In this document: one piece after another, positions 1 through 6,505 of the stretch
How the letters are laid out: the number at the start of each line of letters is the position of its first letter
How positions within the stretch are numbered: position 1 is the stretch's first letter
Origin: Streptomyces phaeoluteigriseus
Lineage (GTDB): Bacteria; Actinomycetota; Actinomycetes; Streptomycetales; Streptomycetaceae
Reading direction: 5' to 3'
Assembly: GCF_001896135.2 (NCBI RefSeq)
Contig: NZ_MPOH02000015.1
Span: forward strand, 353,321 to 417,320
DNA length: 64,000 bases
Program-made: the position numbers and the translations under genes
Notes under the pieces: model-generated
Databases searched by the model: none
Told to the model about the DNA's origin: nothing
The model's input: only the letters and a program-made list of their open reading frames with translations

Positions 1-496
1 ACTCCAGGGCGCGGCGCATCATCACGGCGTCGTCGACGCACTTGCCGTCGTCGGAGAAGACGGTGACCCCGGCGGCCGACTCGTGCATGGCGCCCAGCTC
101 GGCGAGCTTCCTGCCCTCCAGGCCGACGGTGACGGCGCCGATGGGCTGCACATCGCAGTAGCCGTGCTCCCTGCCCAGCCGCCAGACCTGCTCGACGACG
201 CCGGCGGTGTCCGCGACGGGGAAGGTGTTGGCCATGGCGAACACGGCCGTGAAGCCGCCGCTGGCGGCAGCCCGGGTACCGGTCAGGACGGTCTCGGAGT
301 CCTCGCGGCCCGGCTCGCGCAGATGGGTGTGCAGGTCGACGAGGCCCGGCAGCAGCACCTTGCCGTCGGCCTCGACGACCTCGGCGCCCTCGGCGGACAG
401 CCCGCTGCCGACGGCCTCGACGACCTCGCCGTCGATCAGCACGTCCTGGGGCTCGCCGCCGAGCACCCGCGCACCACGGATCAGGATCTTGCTCAT
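1..496 (-). CDS. pyrC: Dihydroorotase PyrC, N-terminal part (runs off the window)
   Basis: Zn-dependent amidohydrolase that cyclises N-carbamoyl-aspartate to dihydroorotate, the third step of pyrimidine synthesis. The minus-strand reading from an ATG at 494-496 gives about 165 residues open to the window edge. It begins MSKILIRGARVLGG and carries the amidohydrolase metal motif DLHTHLREPG, with the two histidines at about residues 56 and 58. Only the first third or so is visible; family members are about 430 residues. It starts 5 nt after the pyrB stop, so it is the next cistron of the pyr operon and is likely translationally coupled to pyrB. Confidence 0.93.
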   Translation of the reverse strand, partial: MSKILIRGARVLGGEPQDVLIDGEVVEAVGSGLSAEGAEVVEADGKVLLPGLVDLHTHLREPGREDSETVLTGTRAAASGGFTAVFAMANTFPVADTAGVVEQVWRLGREHGYCDVQPIGAVTVGLEGRKLAELGAMHESAAGVTVFSDDGKCVDDAVMMRRALE

Positions 497-501
497 GGTC
501 G

Positions 502-1482
502 TTACTTCTCCTCGGTGGTACGGGCGTGGGCGACGGCGGGTTCGTTCCCGCCCAGGAGCAGGTACAGGACGGCCATCCGGATCGACACTCCGTTGGCGAC
601 CTGTTCGACGACGGTGCAGCGGTCGGAGTCGGCGACCGCTGCGGTGATCTCCATGCCGCGGACCATCGGGCCGGGGTGCATCACGATGGCGTGTTCGGGC
701 ATCCGCGCCATCCGGTCGCCGTCGAGGCCGTAACGCCGTGAGTACTCGCGCTCGGTGGGGAAGAACGCGGCGTTCATCCGCTCCCGCTGGACGCGCAGCA
801 TCATCACCGCGTCGGACTTGGGCAGCGTGCTGTCGAGGTCGTACGACACCTCGCAGGGCCAGGTCTCGACGCCGACCGGCACCAGGGTGGGCGGGGCGAC
901 GAGGGTGACCTCGGCACCGAGCGTGTGCAGCAGGTCGACGTTGGAGCGGGCGACCCGGCTGTGCAGGACGTCGCCGACGATGGTGATGCGCTTGCCGGAC
1001 AGGTCCCGGCCGAGCCCGGTGTCCCGGCCGACGAGCCTGCGGCGCATGGTGAAGGCGTCCAGCAGGGCCTGGGTGGGGTGCTGGTGGGTGCCGTCACCGG
1101 CGTTGATGACGGCGGCGTCGATCCAGCCGGAGGTGGCGAGGCGGTACGGCGCTCCGGAGGCGCCGTGCCGGATGACGACGGCGTCGACGCCCATGGCCTC
1201 CAGGGTCTGGGCGGTGTCCTTCAGGGACTCGCCCTTGGAGACGCTGGAGCCCTTGGCGGAGAAGTTGATGACGTCCGCGGACAGGCGCTTCTCGGCGGCC
1301 TCGAAGGAGATCCGGGTCCTGGTGGAGTCCTCGAAGAACAGGTTGACGATCGTGCGGCCGCGCAGGGTCGGCAGCTTCTTGATGGGCCGGTCCGCCACCC
1401 GGGCCATCTCCTCGGCGGTGTCGAGAACATGGACGGCGTCGTCGCGGGAGAGGTCGGCGGCCGAGATGAGATGACGCTGCAT
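502..1482 (-). CDS. pyrB: Aspartate carbamoyltransferase catalytic subunit
   Basis: Condenses carbamoyl phosphate and aspartate to N-carbamoyl-aspartate in the cytoplasm. The 326 residues match the usual length of about 310. The carbamoyl-phosphate motif DSTRTRISFE lies near residues 51-60, the second active-site signature HQHPTQ near residue 133, and a C-terminal HPGPMVRG segment is present. It lies between pyrR (82 nt upstream) and pyrC (5 nt downstream) on the same strand, the usual actinobacterial pyrR-pyrB-pyrC order. Expression is probably controlled with pyrR through the leader element described separately. Confidence 0.96.
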   Translation of the reverse strand: MQRHLISAADLSRDDAVHVLDTAEEMARVADRPIKKLPTLRGRTIVNLFFEDSTRTRISFEAAEKRLSADVINFSAKGSSVSKGESLKDTAQTLEAMGVDAVVIRHGASGAPYRLATSGWIDAAVINAGDGTHQHPTQALLDAFTMRRRLVGRDTGLGRDLSGKRITIVGDVLHSRVARSNVDLLHTLGAEVTLVAPPTLVPVGVETWPCEVSYDLDSTLPKSDAVMMLRVQRERMNAAFFPTEREYSRRYGLDGDRMARMPEHAIVMHPGPMVRGMEITAAVADSDRCTVVEQVANGVSIRMAVLYLLLGGNEPAVAHARTTEEK

Positions 1483-1564
1483 CTGTCAGGCTCCGTAAGA
1501 CATGAGGGAGTTTTCGGGCATGCGGGCGCGTGGGGACACGCACTCGGGGGCGTACGTCGGAGTG

Positions 1565-2239
1565 CTAGTGCTGTGCGCCCGGGGCGGTCTGCTTGACACC
1601 GAGCAGCACGGTGTCGCGACCGTCCTCCTCGGCCAGCTGGACCTTGACCGTCTCCCGCAGTGACGTGGGGAGGTTCTTGCCGACGTAGTCGGCGCGGATG
1701 GGCAGTTCGCGGTGGCCGCGGTCGACGAGGACCGCGAGCTGCACCGCGCGGGGGCGCCCGATGTCGTTCAGGGCGTCGAGGGCGGCGCGGATGGTCCGGC
1801 CGGAGAAGAGCACGTCGTCGACGAGGACGACCAGCTTGCCGTCGATCCCGTCGCCGGGGATCTCGGTGCGGGCCAGCGCACGCGGCGGGTGCATGCGCAG
1901 GTCGTCGCGGTACATGGTGATGTCGAGGGAACCGACGGGGATCTTGCGGTCGGTGATCTGCTCGAGCTTGGCGGCGAGCCGGCGGCCGAGGAAGACGCCC
2001 CGGGTCGGAATGCCGAGGAGCACCACGTCGTCGGCGCCCTTGGCGCGTTCGACGATCTCGTGGGCGATGCGGGTCAGCACCCGCGCGATGTCGGGGCCTT
2101 CGAGAACGGGCCGCGCATCGGACTCCCGCGGTTCCTGCCGCGCGTCCCGCGGATCCTGCGAGCCCTGCGTGTGCTGAGGGCCCTGCGCGTGCTGAGAGCC
2201 TTGCGAGTCCCGCTTGTCCTGCTTGTCCTGCTTGTCCAT
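1565..2239 (-). CDS. pyrR: PyrR bifunctional pyr operon regulator / uracil phosphoribosyltransferase
   Basis: RNA-binding regulator of pyrimidine genes that also has uracil phosphoribosyltransferase activity. The PRPP-binding loop VVLVDDVLFSGRTIRAA is clear and the core from about residue 45 (LEGPDIARVLTRIAHEI) is typical. The 224-residue protein is about 30-40 residues longer than usual. The extra N-terminus is low-complexity (repeats of QDK, QGSQ and similar), encoded by a 9-bp repeat (ttgtcctgc on the plus strand) near 2215-2238. The ATG at 2239 has a very strong AAGGAGGT ribosome-binding site, which supports this start. First gene of pyrR-pyrB-pyrC, divergent from bldD. Confidence 0.93.
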   Translation of the reverse strand: MDKQDKQDKRDSQGSQHAQGPQHTQGSQDPRDARQEPRESDARPVLEGPDIARVLTRIAHEIVERAKGADDVVLLGIPTRGVFLGRRLAAKLEQITDRKIPVGSLDITMYRDDLRMHPPRALARTEIPGDGIDGKLVVLVDDVLFSGRTIRAALDALNDIGRPRAVQLAVLVDRGHRELPIRADYVGKNLPTSLRETVKVQLAEEDGRDTVLLGVKQTAPGAQH

Positions 2240-2246
2240 ATGAAAC

Positions 2247-2277
2247 GGACCTCCTTCTCCGCCTCACGGGACGGACC
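2247..2277 (-). promoter_or_regulatory. Probable PyrR-binding RNA element overlapping the pyrR ribosome-binding site
   Basis: Read on the minus strand, the pyrR leader has GTCCCGTGAGGCGGAGAAGG just before the start codon, and its last bases form the AAGGAGGT Shine-Dalgarno. The TCC..GUGAGGC..GAAGGA pattern resembles, as I recall it, the loop sequence bound by PyrR in Bacillus and mycobacterial pyr leaders. In mycobacteria PyrR is reported to act at translation initiation. Because the motif overlaps the ribosome-binding site, I infer UMP-dependent translational repression rather than attenuation. The motif was recognised by eye, without a covariance-model search. Confidence 0.55.
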
Positions 2278-2393
2278 TTAAAGGACGTCGGATTTGCGCC
2301 ATCCACGGTAGCAGGCCGGGAGGGCGCCCCCGTTCACCCTATTGGCTCAATCGGCCACGGATACCACGGAAGAGTCGGTGTGGACCATTCGGC

Positions 2394-2436
2394 TTGACGC
2401 AGAAGAATCACGCTGCGTAACCTCACAGTGAGTTAC
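2394..2436 (+). promoter_or_regulatory. bldD promoter and palindromic operator
   Basis: A candidate promoter has TTGACG at 2394-2399, an 18-nt spacer and TAACCT at 2418-2423. Overlapping the -10 region is the near-perfect inverted repeat GTAACCTCACAGTGAGTTAC at 2417-2436. BldD is known to repress its own gene through a palindrome with GTnAC-type arms, and this repeat has such arms, so autoregulation is the natural reading. I did not match it base for base to a published consensus. Confidence 0.6.
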
Positions 2437-2493
2437 CAGCCGCGCGGCATGGAAACCCAACCCAGTCGCGTCGACCCAGTGCCGGGGAGCTAT

Positions 2494-2994
2494 ATGTCCA
2501 GCGAATACGCCAAACAGCTCGGGGCCAAGCTCCGGGCGATCCGCACCCAGCAGGGCCTTTCCCTCCACGGTGTCGAGGAGAAGTCCCAGGGACGCTGGAA
2601 GGCGGTCGTGGTCGGTTCGTACGAGCGCGGCGACCGCGCCGTGACCGTGCAGCGCCTTGCGGAGCTGGCCGATTTCTACGGTGTCCCCGTGCAGGAACTG
2701 CTTCCGGGCACCACTCCGGGCGGGGCCGCCGAGCCGCCGCCGAAGCTGGTGCTGGACCTGGAGCGGCTGGCCCATGTGCCGGTCGAGAAGGCCGGTCCCC
2801 TCCAGCGGTACGCGGCCACGATCCAGTCGCAGCGCGGCGACTACAACGGCAAGGTGCTCTCGATCCGCCAGGACGACCTGCGCACGCTCGCCGTCATCTA
2901 CGACCAGTCGCCCTCGGTCCTGACCGAGCAGCTGATCAGCTGGGGCGTGCTGGACGCGGACGCGCGTCGCGCGGTCTCCCACGAGGAGGGCTGA
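2494..2994 (+). CDS. bldD: BldD developmental master regulator
   Basis: DNA-binding protein that represses sporulation genes during vegetative growth; c-di-GMP drives its dimerisation. The ATG at 2494 with GGGGAG at 2484-2489 gives 166 residues. An upstream in-frame GTG at 2428 lies inside the operator and lacks a ribosome-binding site, so I reject it. Residues 6-70 form an XRE-type helix-turn-helix. The C-terminal domain carries the c-di-GMP signature RGD-X8-RQDD at residues 114-128 (RGDYNGKVLSIRQDD), so nucleotide control should be intact. Transcribed divergently from pyrR, with a strong terminator after the stop. Confidence 0.97.
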   Translation: MSSEYAKQLGAKLRAIRTQQGLSLHGVEEKSQGRWKAVVVGSYERGDRAVTVQRLAELADFYGVPVQELLPGTTPGGAAEPPPKLVLDLERLAHVPVEKAGPLQRYAATIQSQRGDYNGKVLSIRQDDLRTLAVIYDQSPSVLTEQLISWGVLDADARRAVSHEEG

Positions 2995-3022
2995 GCGCTA
3001 GCGGCGACTCAGCAGAAACGTA

Positions 3023-3070
3023 CCGCCGGGGCGGCCGGACCGAGAGGTCCTGGCCGCCCGGCGGCTTTCT
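3023..3070 (+). terminator. Intrinsic terminator of bldD
   Basis: A long GC stem, CCGCCGGGGCGGCCGGACC pairing with GGTCCTGGCCGCCCGGCGG (one bulge per arm, loop GAGA), is followed by CTTTCT. It begins 28 nt after the bldD stop. Confidence 0.8.
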
Positions 3071-3123
3071 GCGGGCCTGTGGGGCCTCGGGGGCTCCCCC
3101 GGGACACCCGAGGGACCGGGAAT

Positions 3124-3164
3124 GCCGGAGGGCCCGTGGACGTGCTGTCCACGGGCCCTCCGGC
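3124..3164 (-). terminator. Terminator at the end of the nusB operon
   Basis: A perfect 18-bp inverted repeat, GCCGGAGGGCCCGTGGAC, with a 5-nt loop lies just beyond the nusB stop at 3182. There is no clear U tract, which is common for Streptomyces terminators. With the bldD terminator it insulates the two convergent genes. Confidence 0.75.
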
Positions 3165-3181
3165 GTTGGCGGTACTACCTC

Positions 3182-3613
3182 TCACGCCTCCCGGCGCAGC
3201 GAGGGCTTGAGTTCCTTGAACCGGCCGAGCAGGCCGTTCACGAACGAGGGCGACTCGTCCGTGGAGAACTCCTTCGCCAGCTGCACCATCTCGTCGAGGA
3301 CGACGGCGTCCGGGGTCTCGTCGACCCAGATCAGCTCGTACGCGCCGAGCCGCAGGATGTTGCGGTCGACCACCGGCATCCGGTCGAGCGTCCAGCCGAC
3401 CGAGTACTGCGAGATCAGCTCGTCGATGCGCCGCTCGTGCTCGGCGTACCCCTCGACCAGCTGCATCGTGTACTCGCTCACCGGAGGCTGCCGGGTGTCG
3501 GCCCGGGAGAGCCGGATCCAGTCCGCGAGGACCGTCAGGACATCGGCGCCGCGCTGGTCGCCCTCGAAGAGGATCTGGAAGGCGCGCTTACGGGCCGTGT
3601 TGCGGGCAGCCAC
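3182..3613 (-). CDS. nusB: Transcription antitermination factor NusB
   Basis: RNA-binding partner of NusE/S10 that helps RNA polymerase through rRNA operons. The 143 residues are of usual length. It starts MAARNTARKRAFQILFEGD, the Arg-rich boxA RNA-binding N-terminus, and contains the conserved VVDRNILRLGAYEL and FVNGLLGRF segments. The ATG at 3613 lies 2 nt after the efp stop at 3616, so the two are cotranscribed and probably coupled. Confidence 0.96.
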   Translation of the reverse strand: MAARNTARKRAFQILFEGDQRGADVLTVLADWIRLSRADTRQPPVSEYTMQLVEGYAEHERRIDELISQYSVGWTLDRMPVVDRNILRLGAYELIWVDETPDAVVLDEMVQLAKEFSTDESPSFVNGLLGRFKELKPSLRREA

Positions 3614-3615
3614 GG

Positions 3616-4182
3616 TTAGCTGTTCACCCGGCCGAGGTAGTCGCTCGTACGGGTGTCGACCTTGATCTTCTCACCGGTGGTGATGAAGAGCGGGACCTGG
3701 ATCTGGTGACCGGTCTCGAGGGTCGCGGGCTTGGTGCCACCGGTGGAGCGGTCACCCTGGAGACCGGGCTCGGTCTCCTGGACGACGAGTTCGACGGCGG
3801 CCGGCAGGTCGACGAAGAGCACTTCGCCCTCGTGCTGCGCGACGGTGGCCGTGAAGCCCTCGATCAGGAAGTTGGCGGCGTCGCCGACAGCCTTGCGGTC
3901 GACCATGAGCTGGTCGTAGGTCTCCATGTCCATGAAGACGAAGTACTCGCCGTCCATGTAGGAGAACTGCATGTCGCGCTTGTCGACAGTGGCCGTCTCG
4001 ACCTTGACGCCGGCGTTGAAGGTCTTGTCGACCACCTTGCCGGACAGCACGTTCTTGAGCTTGGTGCGCACGAAGGCCGGGCCCTTGCCGGGCTTGACGT
4101 GCTGGAACTCGACGACGGACCAGAGCTGGCCGCCTTCGAGCTTGAGCACCAGGCCGTTCTTGAGGTCGTTCGTGGAAGCCAC
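3616..4182 (-). CDS. efp: Translation elongation factor P
   Basis: Relieves ribosomes stalled at polyproline stretches. The GTG at 4180-4182 with AGGAG about 11 nt upstream gives 188 residues starting VASTNDLKNGLVLKLEGG, the standard EF-P beginning. A longer in-frame extension upstream has un-EF-P-like composition and was rejected. KOW-like domain I, two OB domains and the C-terminal VDTRTSDYLGRV signature are present. The tip of domain I reads KPGKGPAF (Lys at about 33), the proline-flanked palm loop reported in actinobacterial EF-Ps that work without lysine modification; no modification gene is seen nearby. Confidence 0.95.
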   Translation of the reverse strand: MASTNDLKNGLVLKLEGGQLWSVVEFQHVKPGKGPAFVRTKLKNVLSGKVVDKTFNAGVKVETATVDKRDMQFSYMDGEYFVFMDMETYDQLMVDRKAVGDAANFLIEGFTATVAQHEGEVLFVDLPAAVELVVQETEPGLQGDRSTGGTKPATLETGHQIQVPLFITTGEKIKVDTRTSDYLGRVNS

Positions 4183-4234
4183 GGTTGCGGAATCTCCTGG
4201 ACTGACGTGGACGACCCCGGGGGCACGCACCTGC

Positions 4235-5341
4235 CTATAGTGCGAGCAGCTCCTTGGTCGTGATGGTGAGTAGCTCGGGTCCGCCGTCCGCCTCGGGGCG
4301 TACGACGAGCGTGTCATCGATCCGGACACCGCCCCGGCCCGGGAGGTGGACCCCCGGTTCGACGGTGACCGGCACGCAAGCGTCCAGTTTACCCATGGCC
4401 GCGGGACCCAACTGCGGGTCCTCCTCGATTTCGAGCCCCACACCGTGTCCGGTCAGTGCCGAAAGGCCCTCGGCGTACCCCGCGGAGTCCAGCACCTGGC
4501 GTGCGGCACGGTCCACGTCACGGTACGCGGCACCGGGTACCAGACTCTCGCGTCCGGCCCGCTGAGCGGCGAAGACGAGGTCGTACAGCTCGATCTGCCA
4601 GTCCGCGGGAGAGGTCCCGATGACGAACGTACGGCCGATCTCGCAGCGGTAGCCGCGGTACGTCGCCCCAAGACAGACGGAGAGGAAATCGCCCTCCTCC
4701 ACGCGACGGTCGGTGGGCCGGTGCCCGCGCCGCCCCGAGTTCGGGCCCGTTCCGACGGAGGTGGTGAAGGCGGGGCCGTCGGCGCCGTGGTCGACGAGGC
4801 GGCGCTCCAGCTCCAGGGCCAGGTGGCGTTCGGTGCGGCCCACCAGGATGGACTCCAGCAGCTCGCCCAGGGCCTGGTCGGCGATCTCGGCACCGATGCG
4901 CAGACAGGAGATCTCCTCCTCGTCCTTGACGACCCGCAGCTGCTCGACGGCTCCGCCCAGGTCGGCGAGGCGCAGCCGGGGCGCGACGGACCGCAGGGCG
5001 CGATGACGGGCCACCGTGAGGTGGTGTTCCTCGACCGCCACGGAGTCGCCACCGCGGTCCATGAGGAAGCCCGCGGCGGCCACGGCGGGGTCGCCTCCGG
5101 AGTGGGACAGGACCCGGACCTTCAGGGCCTCGTCGGGCCGGCCCTCGTGGGGCCGGTCGTCGGGCGGGCCTGTGCAGACGAGGAGGTCCTCGTCCGCGCC
5201 CAGCAGCAGGACGGCGCCCTGGGGCGACGCACCCGCGAGGTATCTCACATTGGCGGGGCGGGAGATCAGCGCGCTCGCGCTGCCGCCGGCGCTGCATCGT
5301 TCCCTCAGCCGTTTGCGGCGAGCCGCGTACACCTCTGACAT
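4235..5341 (-). CDS. M24-family Xaa-Pro aminopeptidase (pita-bread fold)
   Basis: Metallopeptidase predicted to remove N-terminal residues before proline. The ATG at 5341 gives 368 residues beginning MSEVYAARRKRLRERC. A longer in-frame start at 5449 adds 36 residues that look non-coding. An N-terminal creatinase-like domain with NVRYLAG is followed by the catalytic domain with metal ligands in VEEGDFLSVCLG, the TGHGVGLEIEEDP segment and VEPGVHLPGRGGVRIDDT. It sits 52 nt upstream of efp on the same strand, a common actinobacterial arrangement, and no substrate can be assigned. The start is uncertain because no good ribosome-binding site is visible. Confidence 0.85.
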   Translation of the reverse strand: MSEVYAARRKRLRERCSAGGSASALISRPANVRYLAGASPQGAVLLLGADEDLLVCTGPPDDRPHEGRPDEALKVRVLSHSGGDPAVAAAGFLMDRGGDSVAVEEHHLTVARHRALRSVAPRLRLADLGGAVEQLRVVKDEEEISCLRIGAEIADQALGELLESILVGRTERHLALELERRLVDHGADGPAFTTSVGTGPNSGRRGHRPTDRRVEEGDFLSVCLGATYRGYRCEIGRTFVIGTSPADWQIELYDLVFAAQRAGRESLVPGAAYRDVDRAARQVLDSAGYAEGLSALTGHGVGLEIEEDPQLGPAAMGKLDACVPVTVEPGVHLPGRGGVRIDDTLVVRPEADGGPELLTITTKELLAL

Positions 5342-5458
5342 GAGTCGAGCGTAGGAGGAATGACCGGTTTGTGCCGGTTGGGCTGCGCCGAGAGGGGTGG
5401 ACGGGAGGAGACAGCCCGCCCGAGACGGCTCTCCTTCCCCGGCCGCCACGCCCTCGGA

Positions 5459-6208
5459 TCACCAGCTCGGTGGGCTCGCTATCGCCCTGGCCAGTACGTC
5501 GTCCAGGATGCGTGCCGTGGTCGGGACGTCGAGCTGGGAGTTGTCGATGATCGGGAGGCCGGAGCCGTACCAGCCGGCCATGCGGCCGTGGATGCGGGCG
5601 ACCTCCTCGTCGGCGAGGCGGCGGTTGCCCGAGCGTTCCGCGTTGCGTTCGAGGACGACTTCCAGGCCGGGGAGCAGGACGACCGGGAGCAGACCCGGCC
5701 CGACGTGCCGCTTCCAGCCACCGAGTCCCACGGCCGGGCGGTCGGGGAAGATCGCGTCGTCCAGGATGCACGAGATGCCGTTGGCCAGGAAGTTGCGGGC
5801 GGCGAAGCCGCAGGTGCGGCGGGCCAGGCGGTACTGCGCCTCGGAGTGGTCGTTCCAGCCGGACTGGGGGTCGGCGAAGCCGGAGCGGACCCATTCACGG
5901 ACGTCGTCGAGGCTGATGTGGGCGGTGGGCACCCGGCGGTGGTCGGCCCAGAACTTGGCGACGCTGGTCTTTCCCGCGCCGGCCGGGCCGATGAGCAGCA
6001 CCGCGAGCGTCGTGGCCGTCGGGTCGGTGGCCGCCGGCGCGGGAGGCGCGCTCGGCATCCCGACGGGGCCGCCGGGGGGCAGCGGGACATGCCCGGTGAC
6101 CTCACCGCCCGCCGGAGCGTGCCACGGGGGCGGAGAGTGCGGCGGAGCCGGGGGGTGCTGGAGGGGCCTGCGGCGCGGGCTGGCGCGGGCCCGAGGGCGG
6201 CCGGGCAC
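5459..6208 (-). CDS. P-loop kinase-like NTPase with proline-rich N-terminus; start uncertain
   Basis: From about residue 68 the protein has a clear NTPase core: Walker A LLIGPAGAGKTSVAKFW, then HISLDDVREWVRSGFADP, an arginine-rich helix and a lid-like ERNAERSGNRRLADEEV stretch. This resembles small kinases that phosphorylate small molecules or RNA, but the substrate is unknown. The first 60 or so residues are proline-rich and poorly defined. The GTG at 6208 has no ribosome-binding site, the frame stays open upstream without a start, and another frame gives a plausible Pro/His/Gln-rich N-terminus from an ATG near 6340. A frameshift in this region or a start further upstream is possible. Confidence 0.6.
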   Translation of the reverse strand: MPGRPRARASPRRRPLQHPPAPPHSPPPWHAPAGGEVTGHVPLPPGGPVGMPSAPPAPAATDPTATTLAVLLIGPAGAGKTSVAKFWADHRRVPTAHISLDDVREWVRSGFADPQSGWNDHSEAQYRLARRTCGFAARNFLANGISCILDDAIFPDRPAVGLGGWKRHVGPGLLPVVLLPGLEVVLERNAERSGNRRLADEEVARIHGRMAGWYGSGLPIIDNSQLDVPTTARILDDVLARAIASPPSW

Positions 6209-6413
6209 GGGAGCGGGCTGGGGGGTGCCGCCCGGGCTGGTGCGGTCCCGGGTGTTGCGCGGCCGGCGACCAGCCGACGGCCGGTCCGTGCCCCGGCTGA
6301 TGGGGCGGCGGCAGCGGAGAACCCACTGCGTGCTGCATCCGGTGCCACTCCGTCTCGTACAGGCGATTGACGCTGGCAGCGAGGGTGCGGCCCCTCACTT
6401 CCCACCGAACGGT

Positions 6414-6454
6414 ACCGCCCCCCTGCCGTCCTTTGGTGAACGGCCGGGGGCGGT
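6414..6454 (-). terminator. Hairpin terminator after aroB
   Basis: ACCGCCCCC at 6414-6422 pairs with GGGGGCGGT at 6446-6454, with a second inner stem GCCGT/ACGGC. It lies about 50 nt beyond the aroB stop codon and separates the aro genes from the NTPase gene. Confidence 0.6.
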
Positions 6455-6505
6455 GTGAAGTGCCCGGTGCGCAAGGCGAATCGGACGGATGGGACCCCTG
6501 CGGAC

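Noticed and set aside
5360..6370. A long plus-strand frame starting MTGLCRLGCAERGG with a GGAGG-like sequence just before the ATG
   Set aside because: It lies opposite the NTPase gene, has Ala/Gly/Arg-rich antisense composition and no recognisable domain; the ribosome-binding-like bases are in the peptidase promoter region by chance.
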